DNA of 14,341 nucleotides from Anaerolineae bacterium (GCA_014360855.1 JACIWP010000048.1:1-14341), one strand, 5' to 3'. Shown: positions 6,075 to 14,227, numbered from the stretch's first letter. Translations and numbers: made by a program. Notes: a model not told the origin generated them from the letters alone.

Positions 6075-7481
6075 CTATTTGGGCATCTCCTTCAGCATGA
6101 CGTAGGCCGGCCGCAGTTTCAGCTCGGGATATGCCGGCTCAATGATGGACCACCAATACTCCTCTTTCTCCGGCGTCCAGTCCACGTTCTGCAGGTAAAT
6201 CAGGCTCATGATGCCGATCCAGGGAGACCAGTTCGCCTTGGCGTACTGATACGCCCGCACCAGATACTCCCCCTGTTCGAAGGGGGTGACCGCGTGCCAG
6301 TGATAGGGAGATTCGGGGCGCGGGTCAATGGTCCAGCCGAATTCCAGCAGGGCGATCTGCTTGTCGGCGTCCCCGTTCTCCACCATCACCTGCCGGATAT
6401 CCTCCACATGGCGGAAGCAGTAGATGCGCTTCAGGTATTCCGGGCTGGGGTCGTTATTGTTGTAGACCGGGTTGCGCGCCACTTCCGCCGGGTCCATTTC
6501 CGGCGGCGCCTTATAGCCGGCGCCGTGCGCGCCCAGCATGTCAAAGTACGGCTTGGCGCCGGCGGCGTACATGCCGCGGATGAACTCCAGGTCGGGCATG
6601 GCCACATCGTCCCAGCGCGTGGTGGGGGCCAGGCCGGCGGAGATCACGATCGCGTTCGGGTCCACCGCCTTGATGGCGCGGTAGGCCACCTTGAGCATCT
6701 CGGTATATTCGGCCGGGTTGGGCGGCCGGCCACCCCATTCGCTCCGCCCGGGCACGTTCAGGTTGGGCTCGTTCCAAATCTGATAGGCATGGATGCGCCC
6801 CTTATAGCGCGTCGCCAGCGCCGTCAGGAAATCGGCGAAATCCTGCAGGTTGTCCGGCGGGCCGTTCTCCGGATATCCGCCGCCGGCCCATGTCGGCTGG
6901 GAATCCACCCGCGCCAGCAGTTTCAGGCCGTACTGCTCCACCTGCTGGACGATACGGTCGGTATACGACCAGTCGAACTGTCCCTTGCCGGCCCCCTCGA
7001 TGTCCCGCCAGGCGAAGGTCTGCTTCACCCACTGGAAGCCGGCGTCGCGCACCAACTGCAGATCGCGGTCCGCCACCTCCGGCCGCCACCACAGGAAGAC
7101 ATGCATGCCGTACACGGGGGAATTCAGCCAGCGCACGCCGGTGGACGACTTTTTGCCGGGCGCCGAAGGGGTCGGGGTCGCCGGCGCAGAGGGCGAAGCG
7201 GCCGGCGTGTTGGCCGGCGCAGAAGCGGTGGCTTCCGGTGTGCCCTGCTCCTGATTGGTCACGATCGGCAGAACCACCTTCGGCGTCTCGGTTGGCGAAG
7301 GGATGGGGATTGGCGTGGGCGAAGGCAGGGGCGCGGTAGTTGCCGTCGGCTCTGGTGCGGCGACAGGAGTGCTCCGGTTCCCACAGCCGGCCAACCCTCC
7401 CACAGAAATGGCAAGCATGATGAGGACGATCACCCAGACCAGCAGACTGTGCCGGGATATGTTCTTCTGGAATGCTGGCAT
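6075..7481 (-). CDS. Lipoprotein glycoside hydrolase (GH5/GH39-like TIM barrel)
   Basis: This 468-residue surface protein has a signal anchor with a perfect lipobox (L-A-G-C, Cys33). A Thr/Pro/Ser/Ala linker (about 37-113) precedes one catalytic domain (about 117-468). Catalytic acid/base is likely E238 in I-W-N-E-P-N, and nucleophile E380 in A-L-L-E-F-G-W, the clan GH-A arrangement of two Glu at strands 4 and 7. Such enzymes retain configuration when cleaving beta-linked glycans; the substrate is unknown, with GH39/PslG-like and GH5-like assignments both possible. AAGGAGG (7493-7487) lies 5 nt before ATG 7481; an in-frame GTG at 7496 precedes that site. Its catalytic domain is a paralogue of the C-terminal domain of the upstream 986-residue protein. 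It begins a four-gene cluster with C69 peptidase, redox protein and MFS transporter. Confidence 0.87.
   Translation of the reverse strand: MPAFQKNISRHSLLVWVIVLIMLAISVGGLAGCGNRSTPVAAPEPTATTAPLPSPTPIPIPSPTETPKVVLPIVTNQEQGTPEATASAPANTPAASPSAPATPTPSAPGKKSSTGVRWLNSPVYGMHVFLWWRPEVADRDLQLVRDAGFQWVKQTFAWRDIEGAGKGQFDWSYTDRIVQQVEQYGLKLLARVDSQPTWAGGGYPENGPPDNLQDFADFLTALATRYKGRIHAYQIWNEPNLNVPGRSEWGGRPPNPAEYTEMLKVAYRAIKAVDPNAIVISAGLAPTTRWDDVAMPDLEFIRGMYAAGAKPYFDMLGAHGAGYKAPPEMDPAEVARNPVYNNNDPSPEYLKRIYCFRHVEDIRQVMVENGDADKQIALLEFGWTIDPRPESPYHWHAVTPFEQGEYLVRAYQYAKANWSPWIGIMSLIYLQNVDWTPEKEEYWWSIIEPAYPELKLRPAYVMLKEMPK
7143..7373 (-). repeat. Low-complexity Thr/Pro/Ser/Ala linker coding region of the lipoprotein glycosidase
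   Basis: Residues 37-113 are dominated by Pro, Thr, Ser and Ala with short P-T-P and S-P-T units. It is a flexible, probably extended spacer that lifts the catalytic barrel off the membrane. The DNA shows imperfect G-G-C-G-x-x-G-G type repeats that are prone to length change. Confidence 0.7.
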
Positions 7482-7517
7482 CAATGCCTCCTTCACTCAT
7501 CTACACGTAACATACAA

Positions 7518-7562
7518 AGGCGGCGTCTCCTGCCATGTATGCCGGCCCCAGAGACGCCGCCT
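7518..7562 (-). terminator. Long-stem terminator between the two glycosidase genes
   Basis: A perfect 12-bp inverted repeat (AGGCGGCGTCTC on the minus strand at 7562-7551, its complement at 7529-7518) encloses a 21-nt loop and is followed by TTGTATGTT. It begins 20 nt after the stop of the 986-residue protein gene, so it should end or attenuate that transcript before the lipoprotein glycosidase gene starts at 7481. The T-tract is interrupted and the loop large, so read-through is possible. Confidence 0.6.
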
Positions 7563-7582
7563 ATCTATCCACTGCTACCGTG

Positions 7583-10543
7583 TCATTTGGGCATGTTGGC
7601 CAGGGCGACGAAGGCCGGCCGCTGGCTCCAGTCGGACCGCACGATGCCAAAGGCCGCCTTTTCATCCTGCGGGCCGGCGACCGGGGCATAGTTCAGGTTC
7701 CAGAGGAACATCACGCCGACCCAGCCCCAATTGCGGCCCATCTCATAGGCGCGGCGGATATATTCCGCCTGTTCCGCCTCGGTGACGTTGGCGGCATACT
7801 CGTAGCCGGGCGCCGGCGACGGCGCCAGGTTCTCGATGGATGCCCAGCCGAATTCGGTCGCCCAGATCTTCTTGTTGCTGTCGCCGTACTTGACCATGAC
7901 GTTGCGGTAGCGCTCCATGGTCTCCCGGAAGAAGAAGCTGGGATGGTTCTTGAAGGCCGGCTCAGCCGGGTCGTTGTACCCGAACTTGGCATCCGGCGGA
8001 TTGTTATAGCCCGATGGATGGGCGCCGATGGCATCGGAGTAGTTCTTCAGCCCATTCTGATACATCTGCTCCAGATACACCACGTCATCAATGGCGGTAC
8101 GGCCGTCGTTCACGCCGGTGGGGGTGAGGGCGCCGCTGACCACGATGGCATTGGGGTCCACCGCCTTGATGGCGCGGTAGGCGGCTTTCAGCAGTTCCAT
8201 GTATTGCGCCGCGTTGATGGGCTGATTGCCCCATTCATAGTGCAGGTTCTGCTCGTTCCAGATCTCATAGGCCTGCACCTTGCCCTTATAGCGGGCGGCC
8301 ATGGCGCTGAGGAAGTCGGCGAAATCCTGCGGGTTGGCCGGCGGGCCTTCCACGCTCAGGTCCGCTCCAGGCGGACGCGCCCAGGCCGGCGCCTTCACCA
8401 CGCTCAGCAGAAGGTTGATGCCGTTGGCATGACAGCTTTCCACAATCCGATCCAGCTCGCCCCAATTGTACTGCCCCTTGCCGCCCGACTCGACGGCCTT
8501 CCACTCGACCTGCTGTTTGGTCCAGTTGAACCCCAGCGCCTTGATATGGTTCACGAGTTGGGCATGGTCGGTGTAGTACCAGTGCGCCTGGATGCCGTAG
8601 CCGAAGCTGGTGTTGCGCGGCGCCGGCGCCGGGCCCTCGCCGGCAGAGGCCTGCGGTTTCGGCGTGGCCGTCGCTTTCGGCTTGGGAGTTGCGGTCGGCG
8701 CCGGCGTGGGCGTGGCCGTCGGCGTCGGGGTCATGGTCGGGGTAGGAGTGGGCGATGCCACGACCATGGCGATGGGGGTGCCGGCCACAAGCGTCTTCCC
8801 ATCACCGCCGGCGATAGCCACTTCCACCACATACTCGCCCGGCTCCTGCGGCGCCACCCAGTCATAGACCGGCTGATCCAGGGGGCGGGATTCGGAAACC
8901 AGCGGTTCGCCGCTGGACTTGCGCACCGTCCAGGTAGCGAGCAGTGGGTTGGCGCCCGGTTTGGCGCCCGGCGCGGCGGCGTACTGTTGGAGCACCGGCC
9001 AGATCAGCTCGTCGTTCTGCTCGCCGGCCAGATGCTCCACCGCCACGCCCCGCAGGTTATAGCTGGCCAGCAGGCTGGTCTTATGGGCCAGGCTGGCGGC
9101 GTTCTCCAGATAAACCGTGCGCCGCTGGCCGGCGGAGTCCGTATAGCTGAACACATACGTGCCCAGCGCTTCGTCAAACTTCACCCCGCCGGACTCCCGC
9201 GCCGCCTTCAGCGCGAAGGCCACATGTTGGCCAGGGTTGATGACGTTGGAGCCGCTCACCTCCACCTGGGTGAAGGCCGCCAGCGCCTGGGCGTACGGGA
9301 TGGCCGTGTACGTATTCCCCACCTGCTCCACGCTGTAGGCAGACAGGATGGGCTGTAGTTTGAAGCGATCCACCTGGCCCACCGCCCAGCTCAGGAACTG
9401 CTCCATCTGGCCGCCGGCGCGCCAGGCGTCCGGATTCGGAAGGCCTTCCACGCGGAAGATATCCGCGGCCATGCCCAGCGCCACCCAGTCATAGGCGCCG
9501 GTATCCCAGCGGTCCTCGGCGATCTGCACCGGCGGGTCCACGCGCACCGACAGCAGTTTGCCGTTGGCGTGCAGGCCGTCGGAAAGCTCCGCGATGAACT
9601 CGCGGAACTCGGCCCGCAGGTCCGGGCTGACCCCGCGATAGTACACCTCGACGCCGGCGAAGTCATGATTGACGGCCAGGCTGACCAGCGCCTGCACATG
9701 GGCTTGGCGCGCCTGCTCAGAGATGAGCATATTATCGGTCAGGTCACTGCGCACCACGCCGTCCGGCCCCCAGTTGCGCACGGTGGGGATGACGTGCACG
9801 CCGGCCTGGCGCGCCGCATCCACCGAGGCCGGCAGGTCGCCCACCACGCTCCCGTCATCGGCCATATAGAGGCCCTGGGGGAAGACCTCGCTGGCGGAAC
9901 TCAGCATATTGGCCGGCAGGGCCGCCTCCCCCTCCAGGTCAATGCCCACCGATGGGGCGCGCGCATCCGTCTGGAAGACGGCAAAGGCCTCCGGCAGCCA
10001 GTCCACGTGCGACTCGATGACATCATCCTCGACGATGATGTTGTGCGGGAGCCAGGTCCAGGCGTCATCCTGCCAGGCATAGATGTCCAGGGTGGAATAA
10101 GGCTCTGAATCGTTGGGAATGGGGATAGTCAGGATGGCCTGAGAGGGCATGCTCCCCCGCAGGGCAACCTGATAGAGCGGACTGCGCATGACGAGATATT
10201 CGGGAATGCTTTCTGCGGCCTTGCGCAGGGCGCGGCCGGCGGAACCCTCCAGGAACTCCAGACGCGGGATAGATGTGAGCCGGACGCGCACGGGCGCCTG
10301 CAGTCCTTCTGCCGGCAGGGTCACCTGTGTGCCGTCCGGGTCCACCACCGAGCCGCCGCCCATTGCGATGGGGGCAAAGCCGGCCTCAAACAGGCGTTCA
10401 CGCAGGGAAATCGGCGGAAGCAGTAAGCTTGCCGCCAGCAAGGCCGGGATGACCACCAGATTGATGATCCAACCGGTCCATTTGCTCTCCAAGAGTTGCT
10501 CTAACATGCTCCCAATACCGCGGGATTGCGTGCTATCCATCAT
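7583..10543 (-). CDS. Membrane-anchored two-domain glycosidase: degenerate GH18-like domain plus GH5/GH39-like domain
   Basis: This 986-residue protein has no cleaved signal; one hydrophobic helix (about 24-43) anchors it with the rest outside. Residues 60-195 form a beta-rich module opening V-D-P-D-G-T. Residues 197-520 read like a GH18/YaaH-type barrel (S-P-D-L-R-A-E-F-R-E-F-I, then H-A-N-G-K-L-L-S-V), but the D-G-x-D-x-D-x-E signature is A296-G-V-E-V-Y-Y-R303, so the catalytic Glu is Arg. An Ig-like segment (about 535-596) ends V-A-G-T-P-I-A-M-V-V. A Thr/Pro linker (597-638) leads to a clan GH-A barrel (648-986) with acid/base E764 (W-N-E-Q-N) and nucleophile E897 (A-T-E-F-G-W). Of two adjacent ATGs, 10540 is better spaced (5 nt) from AGGAGG (10551-10546) than 10543. 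It probably binds and cleaves a glycan at the cell surface; substrate unknown. Confidence 0.85.
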   Translation of the reverse strand: MMDSTQSRGIGSMLEQLLESKWTGWIINLVVIPALLAASLLLPPISLRERLFEAGFAPIAMGGGSVVDPDGTQVTLPAEGLQAPVRVRLTSIPRLEFLEGSAGRALRKAAESIPEYLVMRSPLYQVALRGSMPSQAILTIPIPNDSEPYSTLDIYAWQDDAWTWLPHNIIVEDDVIESHVDWLPEAFAVFQTDARAPSVGIDLEGEAALPANMLSSASEVFPQGLYMADDGSVVGDLPASVDAARQAGVHVIPTVRNWGPDGVVRSDLTDNMLISEQARQAHVQALVSLAVNHDFAGVEVYYRGVSPDLRAEFREFIAELSDGLHANGKLLSVRVDPPVQIAEDRWDTGAYDWVALGMAADIFRVEGLPNPDAWRAGGQMEQFLSWAVGQVDRFKLQPILSAYSVEQVGNTYTAIPYAQALAAFTQVEVSGSNVINPGQHVAFALKAARESGGVKFDEALGTYVFSYTDSAGQRRTVYLENAASLAHKTSLLASYNLRGVAVEHLAGEQNDELIWPVLQQYAAAPGAKPGANPLLATWTVRKSSGEPLVSESRPLDQPVYDWVAPQEPGEYVVEVAIAGGDGKTLVAGTPIAMVVASPTPTPTMTPTPTATPTPAPTATPKPKATATPKPQASAGEGPAPAPRNTSFGYGIQAHWYYTDHAQLVNHIKALGFNWTKQQVEWKAVESGGKGQYNWGELDRIVESCHANGINLLLSVVKAPAWARPPGADLSVEGPPANPQDFADFLSAMAARYKGKVQAYEIWNEQNLHYEWGNQPINAAQYMELLKAAYRAIKAVDPNAIVVSGALTPTGVNDGRTAIDDVVYLEQMYQNGLKNYSDAIGAHPSGYNNPPDAKFGYNDPAEPAFKNHPSFFFRETMERYRNVMVKYGDSNKKIWATEFGWASIENLAPSPAPGYEYAANVTEAEQAEYIRRAYEMGRNWGWVGVMFLWNLNYAPVAGPQDEKAAFGIVRSDWSQRPAFVALANMPK
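8630..8755 (-). repeat. Thr/Pro repeat linker coding region in the 986-residue glycosidase
   Basis: Residues 597-638 are nearly all Thr, Pro, Ala and Lys in T-P-T-P and T-A-T-P-K-P units, joining the Ig-like segment to the active barrel. It is a protein linker, not a DNA-level regulatory repeat, although the near-periodic codons make it a hotspot for length variation. Confidence 0.75.
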
Positions 10544-10842
10544 GACCTCCTGATGCGTTCATCCTCTTCGAAGTGGTTCACCGCGCGCCGGCACGCGGCA
10601 AACGACTGCGCCGGCGGGCGCGATGGCAAATGGGCATGGGCGTCCCGTGCCATGCGCAGGCGCAATCGAAGGGGGATGGAAATGCCGGCCGGGAAGGGGA
10701 TTGAAAGGTGTGGAAATGGCGTGAAAGGCCATCCAAAGACCCGGCAGGGACCAGCCCGCCGGGAGAGTGATGCCCTGGTATGTTCACAATGTACGCCCAA
10801 CCTCCCAAGTTGGCATGAAAGCGATGGCTCCTTCCACTCACG
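10544..10842 (-). other. Long structured 5' leader of the 986-residue glycosidase gene
   Basis: About 300 nt separate the predicted transcription start from the ATG. I see no convincing gene here. It holds several hairpins by eye: a 9-bp stem with a G-U pair (CCCGGCGGG with CCTGCCGGG, about 10740-10765) followed by TCTTTGG, an A/T-flanked TGGC/GCCA hairpin just after it, and GGCATGGG/CCCGTGCC with a 3-nt loop (10633-10651). No known riboswitch consensus was recognised. The first hairpin could act as an attenuator. Confidence 0.4.
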
Positions 10843-10848
10843 GGCGGT

Positions 10849-10877
10849 ATTCTAGCATAGGCCCCACCTTTTGACAA
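10849..10877 (-). promoter_or_regulatory. Sigma70-type promoter for the 986-residue glycosidase gene
   Basis: On the minus strand TTGTCA (10877-10872) and TAGAAT (10854-10849) are spaced 17 nt, each one base from consensus. Transcription would start near 10842, leaving a 300-nt leader. Confidence 0.6.
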
Positions 10878-10943
10878 ATGTCCACGCCGCCGAACGTCCG
10901 CACAGCGGTTCGCCGGCAGTCCGGAACCGCCCCCCAGGAACGC

Positions 10944-10972
10944 TTGTCGCGCCGGCCGGCCTGTGGTACAAT
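10944..10972 (+). promoter_or_regulatory. Extended -10 promoter for the adenosine-specific kinase operon
   Basis: TTGTCG (10944-10949) and TACAAT (10967-10972) are spaced 17 nt, with TGG directly before the -10 as an extended TGn element. The predicted start near 10979 lies about 50 nt before the ATG at 11029. It is divergent from the minus-strand promoter at 10849-10877, with about 66 nt between the two -35 boxes. Confidence 0.65.
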
Positions 10973-11028
10973 GCGCAGGACAGCATCCCCAGAACAATCC
11001 ATCCGTCCCATGAAAGGAGGCGTCAGAC

Positions 11029-11514
11029 ATGGAGCTGAAGCTGGTGACCATCGAGAAGCCCGATGAGATCAACTTCATCCTGGGCCAGTCGCATTTCATC
11101 AAAACGGTGGAGGACCTGCACGAAGCGCTGGTGACCGCCGTGCCGGGCATCCAGTTCGGCCTGGCGTTCTGCGAGTCCTCCGGGCCGGCGCTGGTGCGCT
11201 ACAGCGGCACGGACGCGGAGATGATCGAGCTGGCCAAGAAGAATGCGCTGGCGCTCTCCGCCGGCCACAGCTTCATCATCTTCCTGCGCAACGTCTACCC
11301 CATCAACGTGCTCAACGCGGTCAAGATGGTGCCGGAGGTGTGCCGCATCTTCTGCGCCACCGCCAACCCGGTGCAGGTCGTCATCGCCGAGACAGAGCAG
11401 GGGCGCGGCATCCTGGGCGTCATTGACGGCGTGAAGACAAAGGGCATCGAGGGCGAGGAAGACATCGCCTGGCGCAAGCAGTTTCTGCGCAAAATCGGGT
11501 ATAAGCTGGGATAA
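11029..11514 (+). CDS. Adenosine-specific kinase family protein (PF04008)
   Basis: This 161-residue protein matches the compact family known as adenosine-specific kinase, common in archaea and thermophilic bacteria. Recognisable blocks are N-F-I-L-G-Q-S-H-F-I-K-T-V-E-D-L, G-L-A-F-C-E-S-S-G-P-A-L-V-R, G-H-S-F-I-I-F-L, Y-P-I-N-V-L-N-A-V-K, V-C-R-I-F-C-A-T-A-N-P-V-Q-V and the signature E-T-E-Q-G-R-G-I-L-G-V-I-D-G. A crystallised relative (Pyrobaculum) binds adenosine or AMP, but kinase activity in this family rests on little biochemistry, so the name should be read as a family label. It is cytoplasmic and full length. AAAGGAGG (11013-11020) is 8 nt before the ATG. The next gene begins 6 nt after its stop, so the two are likely co-translated. 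Confidence 0.92.
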   Translation: MELKLVTIEKPDEINFILGQSHFIKTVEDLHEALVTAVPGIQFGLAFCESSGPALVRYSGTDAEMIELAKKNALALSAGHSFIIFLRNVYPINVLNAVKMVPEVCRIFCATANPVQVVIAETEQGRGILGVIDGVKTKGIEGEEDIAWRKQFLRKIGYKLG

Positions 11515-11520
11515 AAGGCA

Positions 11521-12429
11521 TTGGCAGTCCTGTTCATTTTCCTGGATGGGGTCGGCCTGGGCCGGCCGGATGACAGCAATCCCTTCTGGCGCTATCCTGC
11601 GCCCTTCCTGGAGGGTCTGCTGGGTCAGCGGCTAACCCAGGCCCTCTTTGTAGAGCGGCCCGACCTGCTGGCGCGCGGCGTGGACGCCTGTCTCGGAGTG
11701 CCAGGCGTGCCCCAGAGCGCCACCGGCCAAACGGCGCTGTTCACCGGCGTGAACGCGCCGGCCCTGCTGGGCACCCATGTCACGGGCTATCCGAACGGCC
11801 GGCTCCAGGAAATCATCGCCGAGCACAGTATCCTCAAACGGGCGGCGGCCGCCGGCCGGCGCGCCACCTTCGCCAACGCCTACACCGACGTGTACTGGCA
11901 GTTGGTGGAGGAAGGGAAGCGCCGGCACAGCGCCACGACCCTGACCAACCTGGCCGCCGGCCTGCCGTTCCGTGACTTTCGCGACCTGGCGCGCGGCCAG
12001 GCGGTCTATTGGGACTTCACCCACTCCATTTTCCCGCGCTATTTCGGCATCCGCGGCGCGTACCGCCGGCCGGCGGAAGCCGGGCGCAATCTGGCCGCGC
12101 TGGGCCGGGAATACGACCTGGTGCTGTACGAGAGCTTTCTCCCCGATATGATCGGCCACCGGCGCCTGCCCCATACGCCGCGCTGGCTGGTCCACGCCCT
12201 GGACGCCTTTCTGCAGGGGGTGGTCGAATCCATGCGGCCGGCGGACAGCCTGGTGCTGTGCAGTGACCACGGCAACTTCGAGAACATGGAGACCAAACTG
12301 CACACGGAGAACCCCGTGCTCCTGCTGGTGGTGGGGCCGGCGGCAGAGCTGTTCCGCCCGGCCCGCGCCATCACCGACGTGACGCCGGCGATACTGCGCG
12401 CGCTCGACGCATCGGCCGCTGGAACATGA
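11521..12429 (+). CDS. Alkaline-phosphatase/phosphoglycerate-mutase superfamily metalloenzyme
   Basis: This 302-residue protein has the metal-site pattern of the PF01676 superfamily (cofactor-independent phosphoglycerate mutase, phosphopentomutase). F-L-D-G-V-G supplies Asp9; S-A-T-G-Q-T (66-71) holds the nucleophilic Ser/Thr region; L-P-D-M-I-G-H supplies Asp209 and His213; S-D-H-G-N supplies Asp249 and His250; and K-L-H-T-E-N-P supplies His261. It is much shorter than true phosphoglycerate mutase (about 510 residues), so the inserted phosphotransferase domain is missing or minimal, and the reaction (phosphatase or mutase) is unknown. No signal peptide is present. The start is a TTG at 11521, only 6 nt after the stop of the adenosine-specific kinase; no ATG or GTG precedes the L-F-I-F-L-D-G strand, and translation probably depends on coupling. 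The next gene follows after 35 nt. Confidence 0.85.
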   Translation: MAVLFIFLDGVGLGRPDDSNPFWRYPAPFLEGLLGQRLTQALFVERPDLLARGVDACLGVPGVPQSATGQTALFTGVNAPALLGTHVTGYPNGRLQEIIAEHSILKRAAAAGRRATFANAYTDVYWQLVEEGKRRHSATTLTNLAAGLPFRDFRDLARGQAVYWDFTHSIFPRYFGIRGAYRRPAEAGRNLAALGREYDLVLYESFLPDMIGHRRLPHTPRWLVHALDAFLQGVVESMRPADSLVLCSDHGNFENMETKLHTENPVLLLVVGPAAELFRPARAITDVTPAILRALDASAAGT

Positions 12430-12464
12430 GGGCCGGCCCAGGCGTTTGAATACCAGGGGGATGC

Positions 12465-14183
12465 ATGTATCAACATCGCACAGGCGCTGTGCAGGTCATT
12501 ATTATCATCGTGCTGATGCTGGTGCTGGGCGCGGCCTGCGCCGGCCAGGTGCTGGCCGGGCCGCCGGCGCAGGGCGCCGTGCACATTGTCCAGCCCGGCG
12601 AAACGCTCTCCCTGATCGCCCAGCGCTATGGTGTCAGCGTGGAAGACCTGGTGCGCTGGAACGGCATCACGAACCCCGATTGGATCGAGGTGGGTCAGCG
12701 CCTGCTGGTCTATCTGCCGGCTTCCCCGCTTGCCGGCCCCCTTTCCTCGCCTTTTGTGCGAGTACACCTGTCCCCCTGGCCGGCGGTGCAGGGCGAGACG
12801 GTCACCTGCGAAGTCATCACCGAGCGGCCGGCGCGCTTGACGGCCGTGTATAAGGGGGACGAAGTGCCCTTCGTCCAGGAAGGCCTCCGCTCCTGGACCC
12901 TACTGCCGGTGCATGCCATGCAGGAGCCGGGCATCTACCCCGTGGAACTGCGCGCCTACCCCGCTTCCGGCCAAGGTGACTCCCAGCCCATCGGCCGGCT
13001 GTCGGTCAACCTGTACGTGGTGGCCGGCACGTTCGAGACATATGACATCGTCATCCCGCCCTCCAGCGAGAAGGCCGGCCTCCTGAACGCCGAGCTGATC
13101 CGCGCCGAATGGACACGCCTGGCCGGCATTTTCTCCCAGCGGACATCGGAGAAGTTGTGGTCCGGGACGTTCCGCTATCCGCTGGAGGCGAGCGTGCGCC
13201 GGATCACCTCCGCCTTCGGCGAGCGCCGCTCCTATAACGGTGGGCCAGTCTCCAGCTATCACGAGGGGCTGGATTTCGGCGCGCCGGAGGGCACGCCGGT
13301 GTATGCGCCGGCCGCCGGCCGCATTGCCCTGGCGGAACCGCTGACCGTGCGGGGCAGAGCGGTCGTGATTGACCATGGGCTGGGGGTTTATTCCGGCTTC
13401 TGGCATCTATCCGAAATCTTGGTGAACGCCGGCCAGTCCGTCAAGCCCGGCGACATCATCGGCCGGGTGGGGAACACTGGCCTTTCGACCGGCAGTCATT
13501 TGCACTGGGAGATTCGGGTGAACGTCACGGCGGTGAACCCGGTGCAGTGGACGCAGAGCGAGATGCCGGCGGTCTCGGCCGGCTCGCCAGAAGCCCGCAC
13601 GTTTTCCACCCTGGCCGAAGCCTATCCCCTCGCGGTGGGGAAGCAGTGGGTGTATCGGGTGGAAACCGTTCAGCGGGTGGAGGGCTGGTGGTGGAGGGCC
13701 TCGACGCTGGTGACCGAGACAGTGACGTCCATCACGGAACAAGAGGATGCCCAATTCGTCGCACTGCAGAGGGAAGGTACCCACGAACTGGCCGCCCCCC
13801 TGCTGGACAGCTTCTGTGAACTGGTGCTCATGGACGGCCGGCTGATGAGCGTGCCGGCGGGGTACGCCGGCGAAGCCCTGCTGGCATCGGACGAACTGCA
13901 GGCCCAGTCCCTGCGCTTCATCTGGCCCATGCAGGTCGGGGACCGCTGGGGACAGGCCGGCCCCGACCGGATGACATGGGAGGTGCGCTCCAGCGGCACC
14001 GCCGAGACGCTGGCCGGCCGCTTCTCCGGCTGTTACCACCTGGCCGGCAGTGGGGCGGGGGAGGTACAGTGGGTGACCTTCTGCGCCGGCGTCGGGGAAG
14101 TACTGCGCGAGCGCTATCTCCTGCATAACGCCTACCGCGAGCGTTGGGAGCTGACAGCGTGGGCGCCGGCTGTGGGACAGTGA
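12465..14183 (+). CDS. LysM and M23 (LytM) peptidase-domain cell-wall protein with novel C-terminal domain
   Basis: This 572-residue exported protein starts with a hydrophobic segment (10-32); A-A-C-A-G might be a weak lipobox. A LysM domain follows (about 39-84: [16 protein letters not shown], ending V-G-Q-R-L-L-V-Y), binding peptidoglycan. After a beta-rich region (95-200) comes an M23 peptidase domain (about 235-362) with the zinc ligands H266 and D270 (H-E-G-L-D), H314 (F-W-H-L) and H345-L-H347. All are present, so it should be an active glycyl or cross-link endopeptidase, unlike inactive LytM regulators. Residues 380-572 form a separate domain ([12 protein letters not shown]) whose function I do not recognise. 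AGGGGG at 12455-12460 lies 4 nt before the ATG at 12465; another ATG at 12461 is out of frame. Confidence 0.9.
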   Translation: MYQHRTGAVQVIIIIVLMLVLGAACAGQVLAGPPAQGAVHIVQPGETLSLIAQRYGVSVEDLVRWNGITNPDWIEVGQRLLVYLPASPLAGPLSSPFVRVHLSPWPAVQGETVTCEVITERPARLTAVYKGDEVPFVQEGLRSWTLLPVHAMQEPGIYPVELRAYPASGQGDSQPIGRLSVNLYVVAGTFETYDIVIPPSSEKAGLLNAELIRAEWTRLAGIFSQRTSEKLWSGTFRYPLEASVRRITSAFGERRSYNGGPVSSYHEGLDFGAPEGTPVYAPAAGRIALAEPLTVRGRAVVIDHGLGVYSGFWHLSEILVNAGQSVKPGDIIGRVGNTGLSTGSHLHWEIRVNVTAVNPVQWTQSEMPAVSAGSPEARTFSTLAEAYPLAVGKQWVYRVETVQRVEGWWWRASTLVTETVTSITEQEDAQFVALQREGTHELAAPLLDSFCELVLMDGRLMSVPAGYAGEALLASDELQAQSLRFIWPMQVGDRWGQAGPDRMTWEVRSSGTAETLAGRFSGCYHLAGSGAGEVQWVTFCAGVGEVLRERYLLHNAYRERWELTAWAPAVGQ

Positions 14184-14227
14184 CCCCGATGCGGATTCTT
14201 TACGTTTATTTTCTCCAATCCTGACTC

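Noticed and set aside
5733..7691. Plus-strand open frame of 652 codons opposite the glycosidase and C69 genes
   Set aside because: It is the antisense shadow of strongly supported minus-strand genes. The translation is His/Gly/Arg/Val-rich with no family motif, as expected in GC-rich DNA.
8630..8755. Near-periodic repeat resembling a tandem array or CRISPR-like tract
   Set aside because: The period is irregular, it is in frame, and it encodes a Thr/Pro linker typical of modular glycosidases.
7535..9358. Plus-strand open frame of 607 codons
   Set aside because: It is antisense to the 986-residue protein, whose catalytic motifs and linker are clear. The low-complexity Arg/Gly stretch is simply the reverse of the Thr/Pro linker.
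10540..10800. Small open frame in the leader (86 codons)
   Set aside because: No ribosome-binding site before the ATG and Arg/Pro-rich composition. It overlaps the glycosidase start and looks non-coding.
10871..10876. Perfect TTGACA on the plus strand as a -35 box
   Set aside because: No -10-like hexamer lies 15-19 nt downstream. The same bases serve better as the -35 of the minus-strand promoter.
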